NCBI GenBank assembly: GCA_002343325.1
Contig: DDSG01000014.1
Span: forward strand, 1 to 31,984
DNA: 31,984 nt
Direction of reading: 5' to 3'
Origin: Phycisphaerales bacterium UBA2396
GTDB lineage: Bacteria > Planctomycetota > Phycisphaerae > Phycisphaerales > UBA1924
Below, piece after piece: positions 17,390-24,937 of the stretch (its first letter is position 1; the number at the start of each line of letters is the position of its first letter). Under the pieces are notes generated by a model. That model saw only the letters and a list, made by a program, of their open reading frames with translations, was not told the DNA's origin and did not search any database. The position numbers were made by a program, and so were the translations under genes.

Positions 17390-17544
17390 GAGGAGGTGTT
17401 GCGACTCTGGGGTGCTCGCCCTATGCTCCCCGCCCCCAGCAGGGGATGTGTTCGACGCGCATCGTTCCACGCAGGACGCGGGCGACGGTGAGCGGCTCAG
17501 GTCGGCCCGGGGTGTACAGGGCCGAAGCGGAAGGGCATGGACGT

Positions 17545-17943
17545 ATGGTGCGTGTTCGTTGGTCGTTGCGGGTTCTCGCGGCCTTGGCCGCGGCCTTGGT
17601 GGCAACGGCGTTTGGTTGGGTCCTGTTCTGGACCATCATGAGCCCGACCGTGCTCGCCCGTGTCTCCACTGGGCCACTGACACTCATCATCGCCTTGCAG
17701 GTCCTTCCCCTGCTTGCTTTTGCCGCCTGGCGCATCGACCGGTCCCAGCGTGGCGAGCAGGCGGAGAAGGTCTTTGACGAGGCGAGCGTGGTTTCGGACG
17801 CACCCGGCGACGACCCGACGACCGATGGGGGGCATGTCCCCGCCGCGGGTCAGGCGGTGTTGGTGCATCGCGTGGTGCACGCGGCGAGAGAAGGCCGGTC
17901 GGCCGGCAAGGCGGTCCGCCCTGTGCGCCGGCAGCCGGCCTGA
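17545..17943 (+). CDS. Hypothetical small membrane protein
   Basis: I do not recognise a family. The 132-residue product has two predicted transmembrane helices (about residues 8-30 and 43-63) joined by a short loop, and a soluble tail with an acidic stretch around 75-95 and a basic end. ATG 17545 was chosen with GGAAGGG about ten bases upstream; GTG 17512 is an in-frame alternative. The helices and a plausible ribosome binding site favour a real gene, but the region is short and high in GC, so several frames are open. It is convergent with the O-antigen ligase gene, 13 bases between stops. Confidence 0.55.
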   Translation: MVRVRWSLRVLAALAAALVATAFGWVLFWTIMSPTVLARVSTGPLTLIIALQVLPLLAFAAWRIDRSQRGEQAEKVFDEASVVSDAPGDDPTTDGGHVPAAGQAVLVHRVVHAAREGRSAGKAVRPVRRQPA

Positions 17944-17956
17944 TCGGCGTCAAGAG

Positions 17957-19339
17957 TTAGGCGGTTGAGGGATTCGAACCCGTCTGGGGTTCGGCGCGGT
18001 CTTCGCGTCCGTAGTGGTCCCAGCCCGAGTAGTCCGGGGCGTCTTCGATCATGGGCTGCGGATCTTCTTCCGGCGCCTCGGTGGTCAGTTTGTCGATCAT
18101 GCGTCGGGTCATCACGGAGTAGATGAGCATGTAGGGGAGCATGCCTTCGAGCCGGGAGATGATGTACCACTCGAAGAACGCCCCGGCAAAGAACATGGCG
18201 TTGAAGCCCAGGATGAGGTCGGCGATCTGCTTTCGGCCCGGTGGGAGGTAGGACCGCAGGCGCATCACCTTGAGCATGAGGAAGAAGCTGACGATGGTGA
18301 GCACGAGCACGAGCCCGCCCCCGGCGATGCCGTAGGCGCCGAAGGCGACGAGGTAGCTGTTCTCGTTGGCGCGGGTCTGCTTGAAGCCGGTCCCGAGGAG
18401 GGGGTTGGCCATCGCGTCTTCGAGGAGGATGGTCCAGACGAGGGAGCGGGTGTCCTGTTTGGAGCCGAGACGCTCGAGCGCGTCGGAAGAGAACCCGAGC
18501 ATGAGAGCGACCTGCAGTGCGCCGTAGACCAGGGCGAGGAAGACGGGGAGGAGCAGAACCGCCTTGCCGGCACGGGAATAGAGCACGAAAATGGTGCCGA
18601 TGCCGGTGACGAGGATGCAGGTTCGAGACCCTGTCCAGAGGGTGTAGACGCTCATGAGGCAGAGCGCGCCGATCCAGATCCAGCGAAGCCGCCGCTCCGT
18701 GTCGTTGAGGATGAGCCAGATGAGGGCGACGGTCATCGGGGCCATGTACAGGCCCGTGCCCTGGGGATTGCCGAGCAGCCCCGTGAAGCGGCTTTGGGCG
18801 CCGAGCACAAGCTGGCGGTGATCGATGACGACCTGGATTGCGACGAGGAACGCCCAGATCGCCGCGGCGAACCCGAACACGCGGACGAGGCGAGTCCAGT
18901 CGTCCCATCGCTCCAGGGCGTGCGGGAGGAGCAGCATGATTGGGGTCATGGTGACCAGGGCGAACACCAGCGAGGTGGCGCCGTCGACCGGGCCTTCGTG
19001 GTAGAAGCGAAGGATCGAGGCGACGATCTGAATGGCCAGCAGCAACAAGCCCTGGACGGGCATGGTGTTGAGTCGCAGCCGGCCGAAGTGGATCAGCATG
19101 CCCAGAAAGAGCACGGACCCAAAGGCGAGATAGATCGACGCCCGCTGCTGCTGCAGGGCGTTGAGGTAGGTCATGTTGATCTGGTTGCCGACGCGGTCGA
19201 CCTGGATCGCCATCCCGGCGGCGAGGATCATCCCGACAATGAGCCACTGGGCGTTTCGGGGTGTCTGGAGTGTGCGAAAGAACCCCACGACCGCGAAGAG
19301 CGCGAGCAGGCCGGCGACGATGACAGCAAGAGGGTGCAT
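17957..19339 (-). CDS. O-antigen ligase / Wzy-like polymerase family membrane protein
   Basis: The 460-residue product is a polytopic membrane protein with about eleven hydrophobic segments and a short, acidic C-terminal tail. The WaaL/Wzy_C-type core shows the periplasmic-loop pattern SRFTGLLGNPQGTG, then LWTGSRTCILV, and the family block DAMANPLLGTGFKQTRANENSYL-like in position and composition, where His/Asn-Ser-Tyr precedes a Gly-rich helix. Members ligate or polymerise lipid-linked glycans on the periplasmic face. ATG 19339 was chosen because it directly precedes the first helix; no strong ribosome binding site is seen, and in-frame sequence upstream lacks the pattern of a signal. It fits the envelope-glycan theme of the neighbouring minus-strand operon. 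Confidence 0.82.
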   Translation of the reverse strand: MHPLAVIVAGLLALFAVVGFFRTLQTPRNAQWLIVGMILAAGMAIQVDRVGNQINMTYLNALQQQRASIYLAFGSVLFLGMLIHFGRLRLNTMPVQGLLLLAIQIVASILRFYHEGPVDGATSLVFALVTMTPIMLLLPHALERWDDWTRLVRVFGFAAAIWAFLVAIQVVIDHRQLVLGAQSRFTGLLGNPQGTGLYMAPMTVALIWLILNDTERRLRWIWIGALCLMSVYTLWTGSRTCILVTGIGTIFVLYSRAGKAVLLLPVFLALVYGALQVALMLGFSSDALERLGSKQDTRSLVWTILLEDAMANPLLGTGFKQTRANENSYLVAFGAYGIAGGGLVLVLTIVSFFLMLKVMRLRSYLPPGRKQIADLILGFNAMFFAGAFFEWYIISRLEGMLPYMLIYSVMTRRMIDKLTTEAPEEDPQPMIEDAPDYSGWDHYGREDRAEPQTGSNPSTA

Positions 19340-19629
19340 GGGGGGTCCGCGACAACAATAGAGGAGTGAAGGCCGACAGAGATATCGGCCGGTTGGGGGT
19401 CCGGTTCGCACGAAGAAGCGACCGGGAGCGCGATAACCCGAGCGAGGACCAAACCCGAAGGGCGGGCAATTGGCTCGGTGCGGGACAGGGTCGACCCAGG
19501 CGGCGCAACCGGCACAGGCGGCCGGCGCGGGGCTGAGAAAGTCTGCCGTGGGGTGGTCGGACAAGGCTGTGATTTGGATGGTGGGGGTGAGTCGCCGGAG
19601 CGACAGGAACCTCTCACGGAGTCCACGGG
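19340..19629. other. 290-base divergent intergenic region
   Basis: The gap separates the O-antigen ligase (-) and GH56 (+) genes and must hold both promoters. I see no gene, no strong -35/-10 pair and no terminator in it. A short inverted repeat (GTCGC-CGGA-GCGAC, about 19592-19605) is the only visible structure, and ACGGAG before 19630 can serve as a ribosome binding site. Confidence 0.5.
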
Positions 19630-20931
19630 ATGAACCGAATGAATCGCAACGTGTTTCAGCGGGCGTGTGCCCTGCTCGGGCTTGCGGGTGTTGCGGCGGG
19701 TGCCGCGATGACCTCCCTGCCCGCTGCGGCGCAGAGCGGCAACCAGCAGGGTGGCCAAAGCCAGAGCTCGTCGCAAATCTACCAGGCGCACTTGGCGGTG
19801 ACGACCTGGACCAGCCGCACCCGCGGCATCGATTACGCCCAGCAGCTCAACGTGCAGGGCACGACGATCGGGCGCAACGCCGTCATCTTCTACGAGAGCG
19901 CGTTCGGGCACTTCCCCTACGCGGGCCCGCACATGACGGACAACGCGGCGTTCATGCAGCGGCACCTCGCGAAGGTGGCCGCGGACGTGGCCGCCAAGAT
20001 CCCCGACCCGAACTTCAACGGGTACGCGGTGATCGACTACGAGTTCTGGTATCCGACCTGGTCTCGGACCCCCAACAACCGCAGCAACCTCGCCCTTGAC
20101 GCCCGCGACACGGACTTCAAGGACGACTGGGAGGAGCACATCCGCGCGACCCGCCCGCAGGTGATCGCGGGACTCAGCGGCGACGCGAAGGAGCGGGCTC
20201 TGGCGTCCACCTACAACCAGGCCGCCCAGAAGTTCTTCCTCGACACGCTCCGCGAGGCCAAGCGTGTGCGTCCCAACGCCAAATGGGGGTACTACGGGTT
20301 CCCCTCTCGTGAGTACTTCGTGACGCTTCCCGCCTTCACGACCCGGTGGCAGGCCCATCACGACAACGAACTCGGATGGATGTTCGACGCGGTGGACGTG
20401 CTCTATCCCTCGGTCTACCAGCTCATGAAGCTGGTGGAGGACCGCGAGCCGACCCGCAACACCCGCGAGAACTCCCCGGCCCAGAACGCCGAGTACATTC
20501 TCGCAAACGTCCGCGAGGCGGTTCGCGTCTCCCGCGGCAAGCCCGTGGTTCCCTTCGTGCACTACCGCTACCACCCCGCGGTGGGCCGCGAGCTCGAAGG
20601 GCAATGGGTGCCGGCGACGTCGATCCGCCAGCAGATGTCCCTGCCCAAGCAGGCCGGCGCTCAGGGCGTGCTTATCTGGGACTGCATCGAGAGCGAGCAG
20701 CAGTTCCGGGATCTTCAGCGGCTGCTGACTCAGGTTGCTGCTCCCGCCGTGGACCCCATCGCGGTTCTCCCGGGTGCGAACAGCAACAGCTCTCGTCTGG
20801 CCAACGGGCGGAGCGTGCAGCCGGTCCGGGCGGCCAAGCCTGCCGTCGCGGTCACCCGCCTCCCCAATGGGCAGATCGTCGTGAGCAGTTCCAAGAAGCC
20901 CACGCAGGTCGCCAACGTCCCGCCTCAGTAA
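19630..20931 (+). CDS. Secreted glycoside hydrolase family 56 (hyaluronidase-like) enzyme
   Basis: The 433-residue product has a Sec signal peptide (basic start, hydrophobic 12-30, cleavage near AAA-QS at 34). Residues about 50-370 follow the GH56 (PF01630) order. First is the N-terminal strand ending in IFYESAFGHFPYA, matching the family's FYxxxLGxYPY. Next is AVIDYEFWYPTW, the equivalent of VIDWExWRPxW, with the catalytic Asp136 and Glu138. Then come FFLDTLREAKRVRPNAKWGYY-like helix and strand with Tyr221/222, DVLYPSVY (Tyr259), NVREAVRVS, and GVLIWDCIES (Trp350). These are the residues known from human HYAL1 and bee hyaluronidase. The Pro/Ser-rich tail (372-433) is extra. Family members cleave hyaluronan or chondroitin by substrate-assisted retaining hydrolysis; the substrate here is unproven. 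GH56 is chiefly an animal family. A terminator follows. Confidence 0.85.
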   Translation: MNRMNRNVFQRACALLGLAGVAAGAAMTSLPAAAQSGNQQGGQSQSSSQIYQAHLAVTTWTSRTRGIDYAQQLNVQGTTIGRNAVIFYESAFGHFPYAGPHMTDNAAFMQRHLAKVAADVAAKIPDPNFNGYAVIDYEFWYPTWSRTPNNRSNLALDARDTDFKDDWEEHIRATRPQVIAGLSGDAKERALASTYNQAAQKFFLDTLREAKRVRPNAKWGYYGFPSREYFVTLPAFTTRWQAHHDNELGWMFDAVDVLYPSVYQLMKLVEDREPTRNTRENSPAQNAEYILANVREAVRVSRGKPVVPFVHYRYHPAVGRELEGQWVPATSIRQQMSLPKQAGAQGVLIWDCIESEQQFRDLQRLLTQVAAPAVDPIAVLPGANSNSSRLANGRSVQPVRAAKPAVAVTRLPNGQIVVSSSKKPTQVANVPPQ

Positions 20932-20959
20932 TCGTCCATCCTCCGCCTCCGTGAACCGG

Positions 20960-20996
20960 CGAGCCGGGGCATCCACGCCCCGGCTCGTCGCGTTTT
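20960..20996 (+). terminator. Terminator after the GH56 gene
   Basis: CGAGCCGGGGC (20960-20970) pairs perfectly with 20977-20987 around a 6-base loop, and TTTT follows at 20993-20996. It lies 29 bases past the GH56 stop and before the lpdA start, so the two are probably separate transcripts. Confidence 0.8.
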
Positions 20997-21067
20997 CGTG
21001 CATACCGAGCATCTTGCTGGCTCAGGAACCCGCTTCCTACAGTCCACCCTTCGAGAAAGGACTCCCC

Positions 21068-22627
21068 ATGGCCGAACGGCATGTCGATGTTCTGGTGATC
21101 GGTGGCGGGCCCGCGGGCTACGTCGGTGCCATCCGCGCCGCACAGCTCGGGTACAAGGTCGCGTGCGTCGAACGAGACAAGCTCGGCGGCGTCTGCCTGA
21201 ATTGGGGATGCATTCCGACCAAGGCACTCCTGGCCAACGCCGAGGTCTACGAGAAGGTTCACCATCAGGCCGCGGATTGGGGCCTGAAGCTCAACGGGAC
21301 GCTCGAGGTGGACTGGGCCAAGACCATCGGCCGTTCGCGCGAGGTCGCCAAGAAGCTCAATGGCGGGATCGGGTTCCTCTTCAAGAAGAACAAGATCGAG
21401 CACATCGTGGGCAACGCGAAGATCGTCAAGGCGGCCAAGGGCTCCCCGGTCCGCGTGGAAATCTACGACTGCAAGGTTCAGGACGAACTGACGCACGCCC
21501 CGTGCGAGAACACGTCCAAGACTCCGCGCGAGACGATCACCGCGACACACGTCATCGTCGCGACGGGCTCCGTGGCACGCGAGCTGCCCTTCGCGAAGTT
21601 TGACGGCGACAAGATCATGGGCGCTCGCGAGGCGATGAACACCAAGAGCATGCCCAAGAGCCTCGTCGTGATCGGCGCGGGCGCCATCGGCATGGAGTTC
21701 GCCTACTTCTATCACACGTTTGGCACAAAGGTCACCGTCATCGAGATGATGCCGCGGATCCTGCCTGTTGAGGACGATGAGATTTCGGCCGGGCTCGAAA
21801 AGATCTACAAGCGTGCCGGGATGGATCTTCGCACCAGCACGACCACGGTGGCAATCGACAAGACCGCCTCGGGCGTGAAGGTCACGGTCGCGCCGTGGGT
21901 CGTCGGGCCCGACGGCAAGGGCAAGGCCGACGATTCGAAGAAGGAAACGATCGAGGCCGAGAAGGTTCTGCTGGCGGTGGGCGTGAAGGGTCGGTACGAC
22001 GGGTTGTTCGACGCGTCGCTGGGGCTTGAGGTGGTCAAGGACCACATCAAGACGGACTACGACCCGAACAAGAAGGAACAGCAGAACTGCGACTACAAGA
22101 CGAATCTGCCGGGCGTGTATGCGGTGGGTGACGTCATCGGGCCGCCCTGGCTGGCGCACGTGGCGAGCGAGGAAGCGATCCTCTGTGTCGAGCGAATCGC
22201 CTGGCGGGACAAGAAGGTCCATCACGAGCCGATCGGGATCGACTACTCGACCATCCCCGGCTGCACGTACTGCCACCCGCAGGTCGCCAGCGTCGGTTAC
22301 ACCGAGCGGGACCTCAAGGCGATGGGCAAGGTCAAGGACAAGGATTATCAGGTCGGGTCCTATTCCATGCAGTCGCACGGCAAGGCGATCGCGGGGATGG
22401 AGAATGTCGGCACGGTGAAGATCATCCGCGGCCTGCCCCGCGGCGAGATCCTCGGGGCCCACATCCTCTCCGCACAGGCCACCGAACTGATCGGCGAGCT
22501 GGGCTTGGCTCGCAGGCTCGAAGCGACCAGCGAGGAACTGATCGTCACCATGCACGCCCACCCGACGCTGCACGAGGCGGTCCATGAGGCTGCGCTCGCG
22601 AGCGAAGGGCGAGTGATCCACGCGTAA
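21068..22627 (+). CDS. lpdA: Dihydrolipoyl dehydrogenase (E3)
   Basis: A flavoprotein that reoxidises dihydrolipoamide with NAD+ in pyruvate, 2-oxoglutarate or glycine cleavage complexes. The 519-residue product has the FAD-binding GGGPAG (12-17), the redox disulfide in CLNWGC (Cys43, Cys48), the NAD-binding GAGAIGMEFA near residue 199, the second FAD motif VYAVGD, and the C-terminal HAHPTLHE with the catalytic His498-Glu503 pair. It is about 45 residues longer than usual, through inserts near residues 125-160 and 275-350 rich in Lys, Asp and Thr. ATG 21068 has AAAGGA about seven bases upstream. No other subunit of a 2-oxoacid dehydrogenase complex is in the window. Confidence 0.94.
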   Translation: MAERHVDVLVIGGGPAGYVGAIRAAQLGYKVACVERDKLGGVCLNWGCIPTKALLANAEVYEKVHHQAADWGLKLNGTLEVDWAKTIGRSREVAKKLNGGIGFLFKKNKIEHIVGNAKIVKAAKGSPVRVEIYDCKVQDELTHAPCENTSKTPRETITATHVIVATGSVARELPFAKFDGDKIMGAREAMNTKSMPKSLVVIGAGAIGMEFAYFYHTFGTKVTVIEMMPRILPVEDDEISAGLEKIYKRAGMDLRTSTTTVAIDKTASGVKVTVAPWVVGPDGKGKADDSKKETIEAEKVLLAVGVKGRYDGLFDASLGLEVVKDHIKTDYDPNKKEQQNCDYKTNLPGVYAVGDVIGPPWLAHVASEEAILCVERIAWRDKKVHHEPIGIDYSTIPGCTYCHPQVASVGYTERDLKAMGKVKDKDYQVGSYSMQSHGKAIAGMENVGTVKIIRGLPRGEILGAHILSAQATELIGELGLARRLEATSEELIVTMHAHPTLHEAVHEAALASEGRVIHA

Positions 22628-22728
22628 GTTGTTTGTGGCAAACGTGTTATAAGAGCACGGCCGCAACAATGCACTTTCTTCGTCTCTGTACTGGATATGT
22701 ATATCGCTAACTCTAGAATTATCGCGAG

Positions 22729-23283
22729 ATGGTCAACTTTCGGCGCCATCCGTGCTTCTCGCGAGGGGTTGGCCTGCTGGTCGTGGGTCTGTTGTTGATC
22801 TGGGCGACCGGGCTGATTCCATCGGCGCACCGCTTGGCACAGTGGTCCGGGAGGATGCTTGTCGAGCGGTATCCGTGCGAGGGGCATTCGTGCGGGTGCC
22901 ATTCGGCCGAGTCGTGCTGGGCCGAGTGCTGCTGCCTGGCGTCAGCGCAGAAGCTCGCCTGGGCGATCGCGAACAATGTCGAGGTGCCGCCGCACCTGAA
23001 CTTCAACGAGCGAGAGTGGAGTGCGGCGAGGTCGATCGTCTACTCCAAATCGTGCTGTACGAGCTCGCGCGAGTCCGTGCCGATCGGACCAAGCGGTTCG
23101 GCCCAGGGCTGCAAGCGAACCAGAGCGGCTCCAGCGTTGTTTGCCCTGACGCTGACCGTGCCGCGAACGGGAATTGATCTTGTGCTCTTCGTGCCGGAAG
23201 AGCCGCGTCCCCCACGCGTGAAGCACACGCGGTGTGCCACGAGATCCATCGAGACCCCCACGCCGCCGCCGCGATCAGTCTGA
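22729..23283 (+). CDS. Cys-cluster membrane-anchored protein of unknown function
   Basis: The 184-residue product has a basic N-terminus, one hydrophobic helix (about 13-31) and a compact Cys/His cluster at 50-69: Cys at 50, 55, 57, 63, 67, 68 and 69 plus His53 and His58. The cluster is followed by KLAWAIANNVEVPPHL. From memory, short uncharacterised proteins with this C-x4-C-x-C-x5-C-x3-CCC pattern plus LAWA-x-NxVxxP occur in planctomycetes and proteobacteria, but I cannot name a family. The pattern suggests metal binding outside the membrane (inference). The C-terminal 80 residues are Pro/Arg/Ser-rich and may be poorly folded. No strong ribosome binding site precedes ATG 22729, so the start is less certain. 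It leads a same-strand run with a prepilin-like and a His-rich secreted protein. Confidence 0.72.
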   Translation: MVNFRRHPCFSRGVGLLVVGLLLIWATGLIPSAHRLAQWSGRMLVERYPCEGHSCGCHSAESCWAECCCLASAQKLAWAIANNVEVPPHLNFNEREWSAARSIVYSKSCCTSSRESVPIGPSGSAQGCKRTRAAPALFALTLTVPRTGIDLVLFVPEEPRPPRVKHTRCATRSIETPTPPPRSV

Positions 23284-23348
23284 ACATCGGGCAAGCGTCC
23301 TGTGTTCATGGTGTTCACGACGGATCGTACTGCTGTCGGAGGTGTCTC

Positions 23349-24029
23349 ATGCTCAACCCCGCCCAGCGAGGCCGGCCGGGCTTCACGCTGATCGAACTGC
23401 TGGTGGTAATCGCGACGATCGCGCTCCTCATAGGCCTGGCGCTGCCCGGGCTGTCAAGAGCCAGGGACAGCGCTCGCTCGCTGCGGTGTTTGTCTCAGCA
23501 GAGGTCGCTGGCTCAGTACAGCATCATGTACGCCGATGCTCATCGCGACCTGATGCCGCGCAGCCAGCACTCGGCGTCGGCGGCGCGAGCGTTGCCATGG
23601 GGGTACGCGTTCTACGAGTCCATCACGGGACGCGCGTATGCCGAGGACGACGCGGGCTGGCGATCGGTATTCAACGGGCCTTACCGGTGTCCGATGGACC
23701 GCCGCATCGACCGTTGGAGCTACGGGTACAACGTGTACTTCGAGCTGACCCGCGAGGAGACGGACGGGCCGACCTGGCGCCGCATGACCCAGACGCCCCG
23801 CCCGAGTGTTACCGCGGTGTTCGGGGAGCTCCGGCCCGACGCGAGCGCCGATCATGCCATGGCGCACTTCTGGACGCAATACAGCGCCCCGCCCGAGATT
23901 GATTCTGTCCGTCATCGAGACTCTACGGGAGTCGTCTATCTGGACGGGCACGCCGAATCGGTTCCATTCATCCGGCTGTTCGACCGTACGAACAGCATCG
24001 ATCGTTTCAACCCCGCGACGGCCCGCTAG
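23349..24029 (+). CDS. Prepilin-like protein with H-X9-DG motif
   Basis: The 226-residue product begins with an 11-residue leader ending in Gly, then FTLIELLVVIATIALLIGLALPGLSRARDSAR, the type IV prepilin/pseudopilin signature with Glu at +5. Near the C-terminus it has His-x9-Asp-Gly (HRDSTGVVYLDG), the motif naming the planctomycete H-X9-DG family, whose role is unknown. ATG 23349 is set by GGAGGTG about five bases upstream, a strong ribosome binding site. It lies 65 bases after the Cys-cluster gene and 26 bases before the His-rich dockerin gene, so the three may form one operon. No pilus assembly machinery is nearby. Confidence 0.87.
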   Translation: MLNPAQRGRPGFTLIELLVVIATIALLIGLALPGLSRARDSARSLRCLSQQRSLAQYSIMYADAHRDLMPRSQHSASAARALPWGYAFYESITGRAYAEDDAGWRSVFNGPYRCPMDRRIDRWSYGYNVYFELTREETDGPTWRRMTQTPRPSVTAVFGELRPDASADHAMAHFWTQYSAPPEIDSVRHRDSTGVVYLDGHAESVPFIRLFDRTNSIDRFNPATAR

Positions 24030-24055
24030 GCCGACGCATCGCACGGAGATTCCAC

Positions 24056-24778
24056 ATGAAGGTTTGCACAATTGTCACCCTCGCTCTTGCCGCCGGGACA
24101 GCCGCGGCCGACACAAACCCCCGCATGGGCGGCCCCATGAAGCACATCATGGTCCACCTCCACGGCAATCACCTGCATTGCCACGTCGATGAGTCGATTT
24201 CCACGCCCATCCTCCGCGATTATGACGAGTCCTACACCGGAGCGGCGTCGGTGCTCGATGGGCAGCGGTACAACGCTCAGTACGGGTGGATGGTCGACGG
24301 GGTGTGGGTGCCGCCGGAGGGATCCACGCTCAGGATCCGCCAGGTCGACGCGACTCCGGGCATCCGCGTCTACAGCGGGAGATCCCTCGCCGGCATGAGC
24401 CCGTTCAGCCCGATCTTCGGGACCGCGGAGTCCTCCGACTCCATCGAGTGGTCGGGAACCATGCTCCACAACTGGTACTCCGTCGAGCAGACGGGCAATT
24501 TCAGTGTGACCTGCCTGGTCTACTTCGCCGACGCGCAGGGAAACCCGCTTCCGGGCTACGAACCGGGCTCGGCCACGTTGACCTGGTCCACCTCGGACCG
24601 GTGCGGGGCCGACTTTGATCGTGACGGCTTCGTCGATTTCTTCGACCTCGACGCCTTCGTCGCGTGCTTCGATGGCGGGTTCTGCCCAACGGGAGTCAAC
24701 CCGGACGTGAACGCCGATGGCTTCGTCGATTTCTTCGACTTTGATGCCTTCCTCCAGATCTTCGAGTCAGGCTGCTAG
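24056..24778 (+). CDS. Secreted His-rich protein with C-terminal Gly-Cys dockerin module
   Basis: The 240-residue product has a Sec signal peptide (cleavage near AAA-DT, residue 18), then a striking His cluster: His at 30, 34, 36, 39, 41 and 43 with Cys42. A beta-rich domain (about 50-183) of unknown family follows, with YNAQYGWMVDGVW and MLHNWYSVE blocks. The C-terminus carries two calcium-loop repeats (186-197 and 217-228; the second begins D-x-N) and ends in Gly-Cys. The His/Cys cluster suggests binding of Cu, Zn or Ni (inference). ATG 24056 has GGAG upstream. It follows the prepilin-like gene by 26 bases and may be co-transcribed. Confidence 0.82.
   Translation: MKVCTIVTLALAAGTAAADTNPRMGGPMKHIMVHLHGNHLHCHVDESISTPILRDYDESYTGAASVLDGQRYNAQYGWMVDGVWVPPEGSTLRIRQVDATPGIRVYSGRSLAGMSPFSPIFGTAESSDSIEWSGTMLHNWYSVEQTGNFSVTCLVYFADAQGNPLPGYEPGSATLTWSTSDRCGADFDRDGFVDFFDLDAFVACFDGGFCPTGVNPDVNADGFVDFFDFDAFLQIFESGC
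24611..24739 (+). repeat. Twin EF-hand (dockerin-like) coding repeat, copy 2
   Basis: Loops at 24611-24646 and 24704-24739 sit 31 codons apart, as in the other two copies. The GGCTTCGTCGATTTCTTCGAC core is nearly identical at the DNA level in all copies. Confidence 0.88.
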
Positions 24779-24784
24779 ACAGCT

Positions 24785-24818
24785 GCCCTGCGAGATCGGA
24801 AGACCGGGCAGGGCCTTT
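24785..24818 (+). terminator. Weak terminator-like hairpin
   Basis: GCCCTGC (24785-24791) pairs with GCAGGGC (24808-24814) around a 16-base loop and is followed by CCTTTCT, seven bases past the His-rich protein's stop. The 7-base stem and short T-run make this tentative. Confidence 0.4.
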
Positions 24819-24899
24819 CTCGGCTCCCGCGTCGGGTACCACGATGCTCGGGCCCGACGACGAATCGGGTCGCGTCGGAGCATCACACCCGAAAACCCG

Positions 24900-24927
24900 T
24901 TGGATAGTGACTGTTCGCATGTATACT
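24900..24927 (+). promoter_or_regulatory. Candidate sigma-70-type promoter, near-leaderless
   Basis: TTGGAT (24900-24905) and TATACT (24922-24927) are separated by 16 bases. Transcription would start near 24934, only a few bases before ATG 24938, which has no ribosome binding site. This is consistent with a leaderless or very short leader mRNA. Confidence 0.5.
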
Positions 24928-24937
24928 CGCGAACGGC

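Noticed and set aside
11555..17544. A chromosomal origin of replication around dnaN
   Set aside because: There are DnaA boxes at 11604 and 17373, but no dense cluster, no clear AT-rich unwinding region, and no dnaA, gyrB or recF. The evidence supports only regulatory or possible-origin status.
17966..17990. tRNA-like T-loop (GGATTCGAACC) on the minus strand
   Set aside because: It lies inside the last codons of the O-antigen ligase gene. Only three T-stem pairs form, and no D-arm, anticodon arm or acceptor stem fits around it.
18014..19369. 451-codon open frame on the + strand
   Set aside because: It is antisense to the polytopic O-antigen ligase; the acidic Glu/Asp/Gly composition mirrors hydrophobic codons read backwards.
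19228..22669. Long minus-strand open frames (19228-21012 and 20852-22669)
   Set aside because: They lie opposite the GH56 and lpdA genes, whose motifs are well conserved. Their sequence is typical antisense composition without domains.
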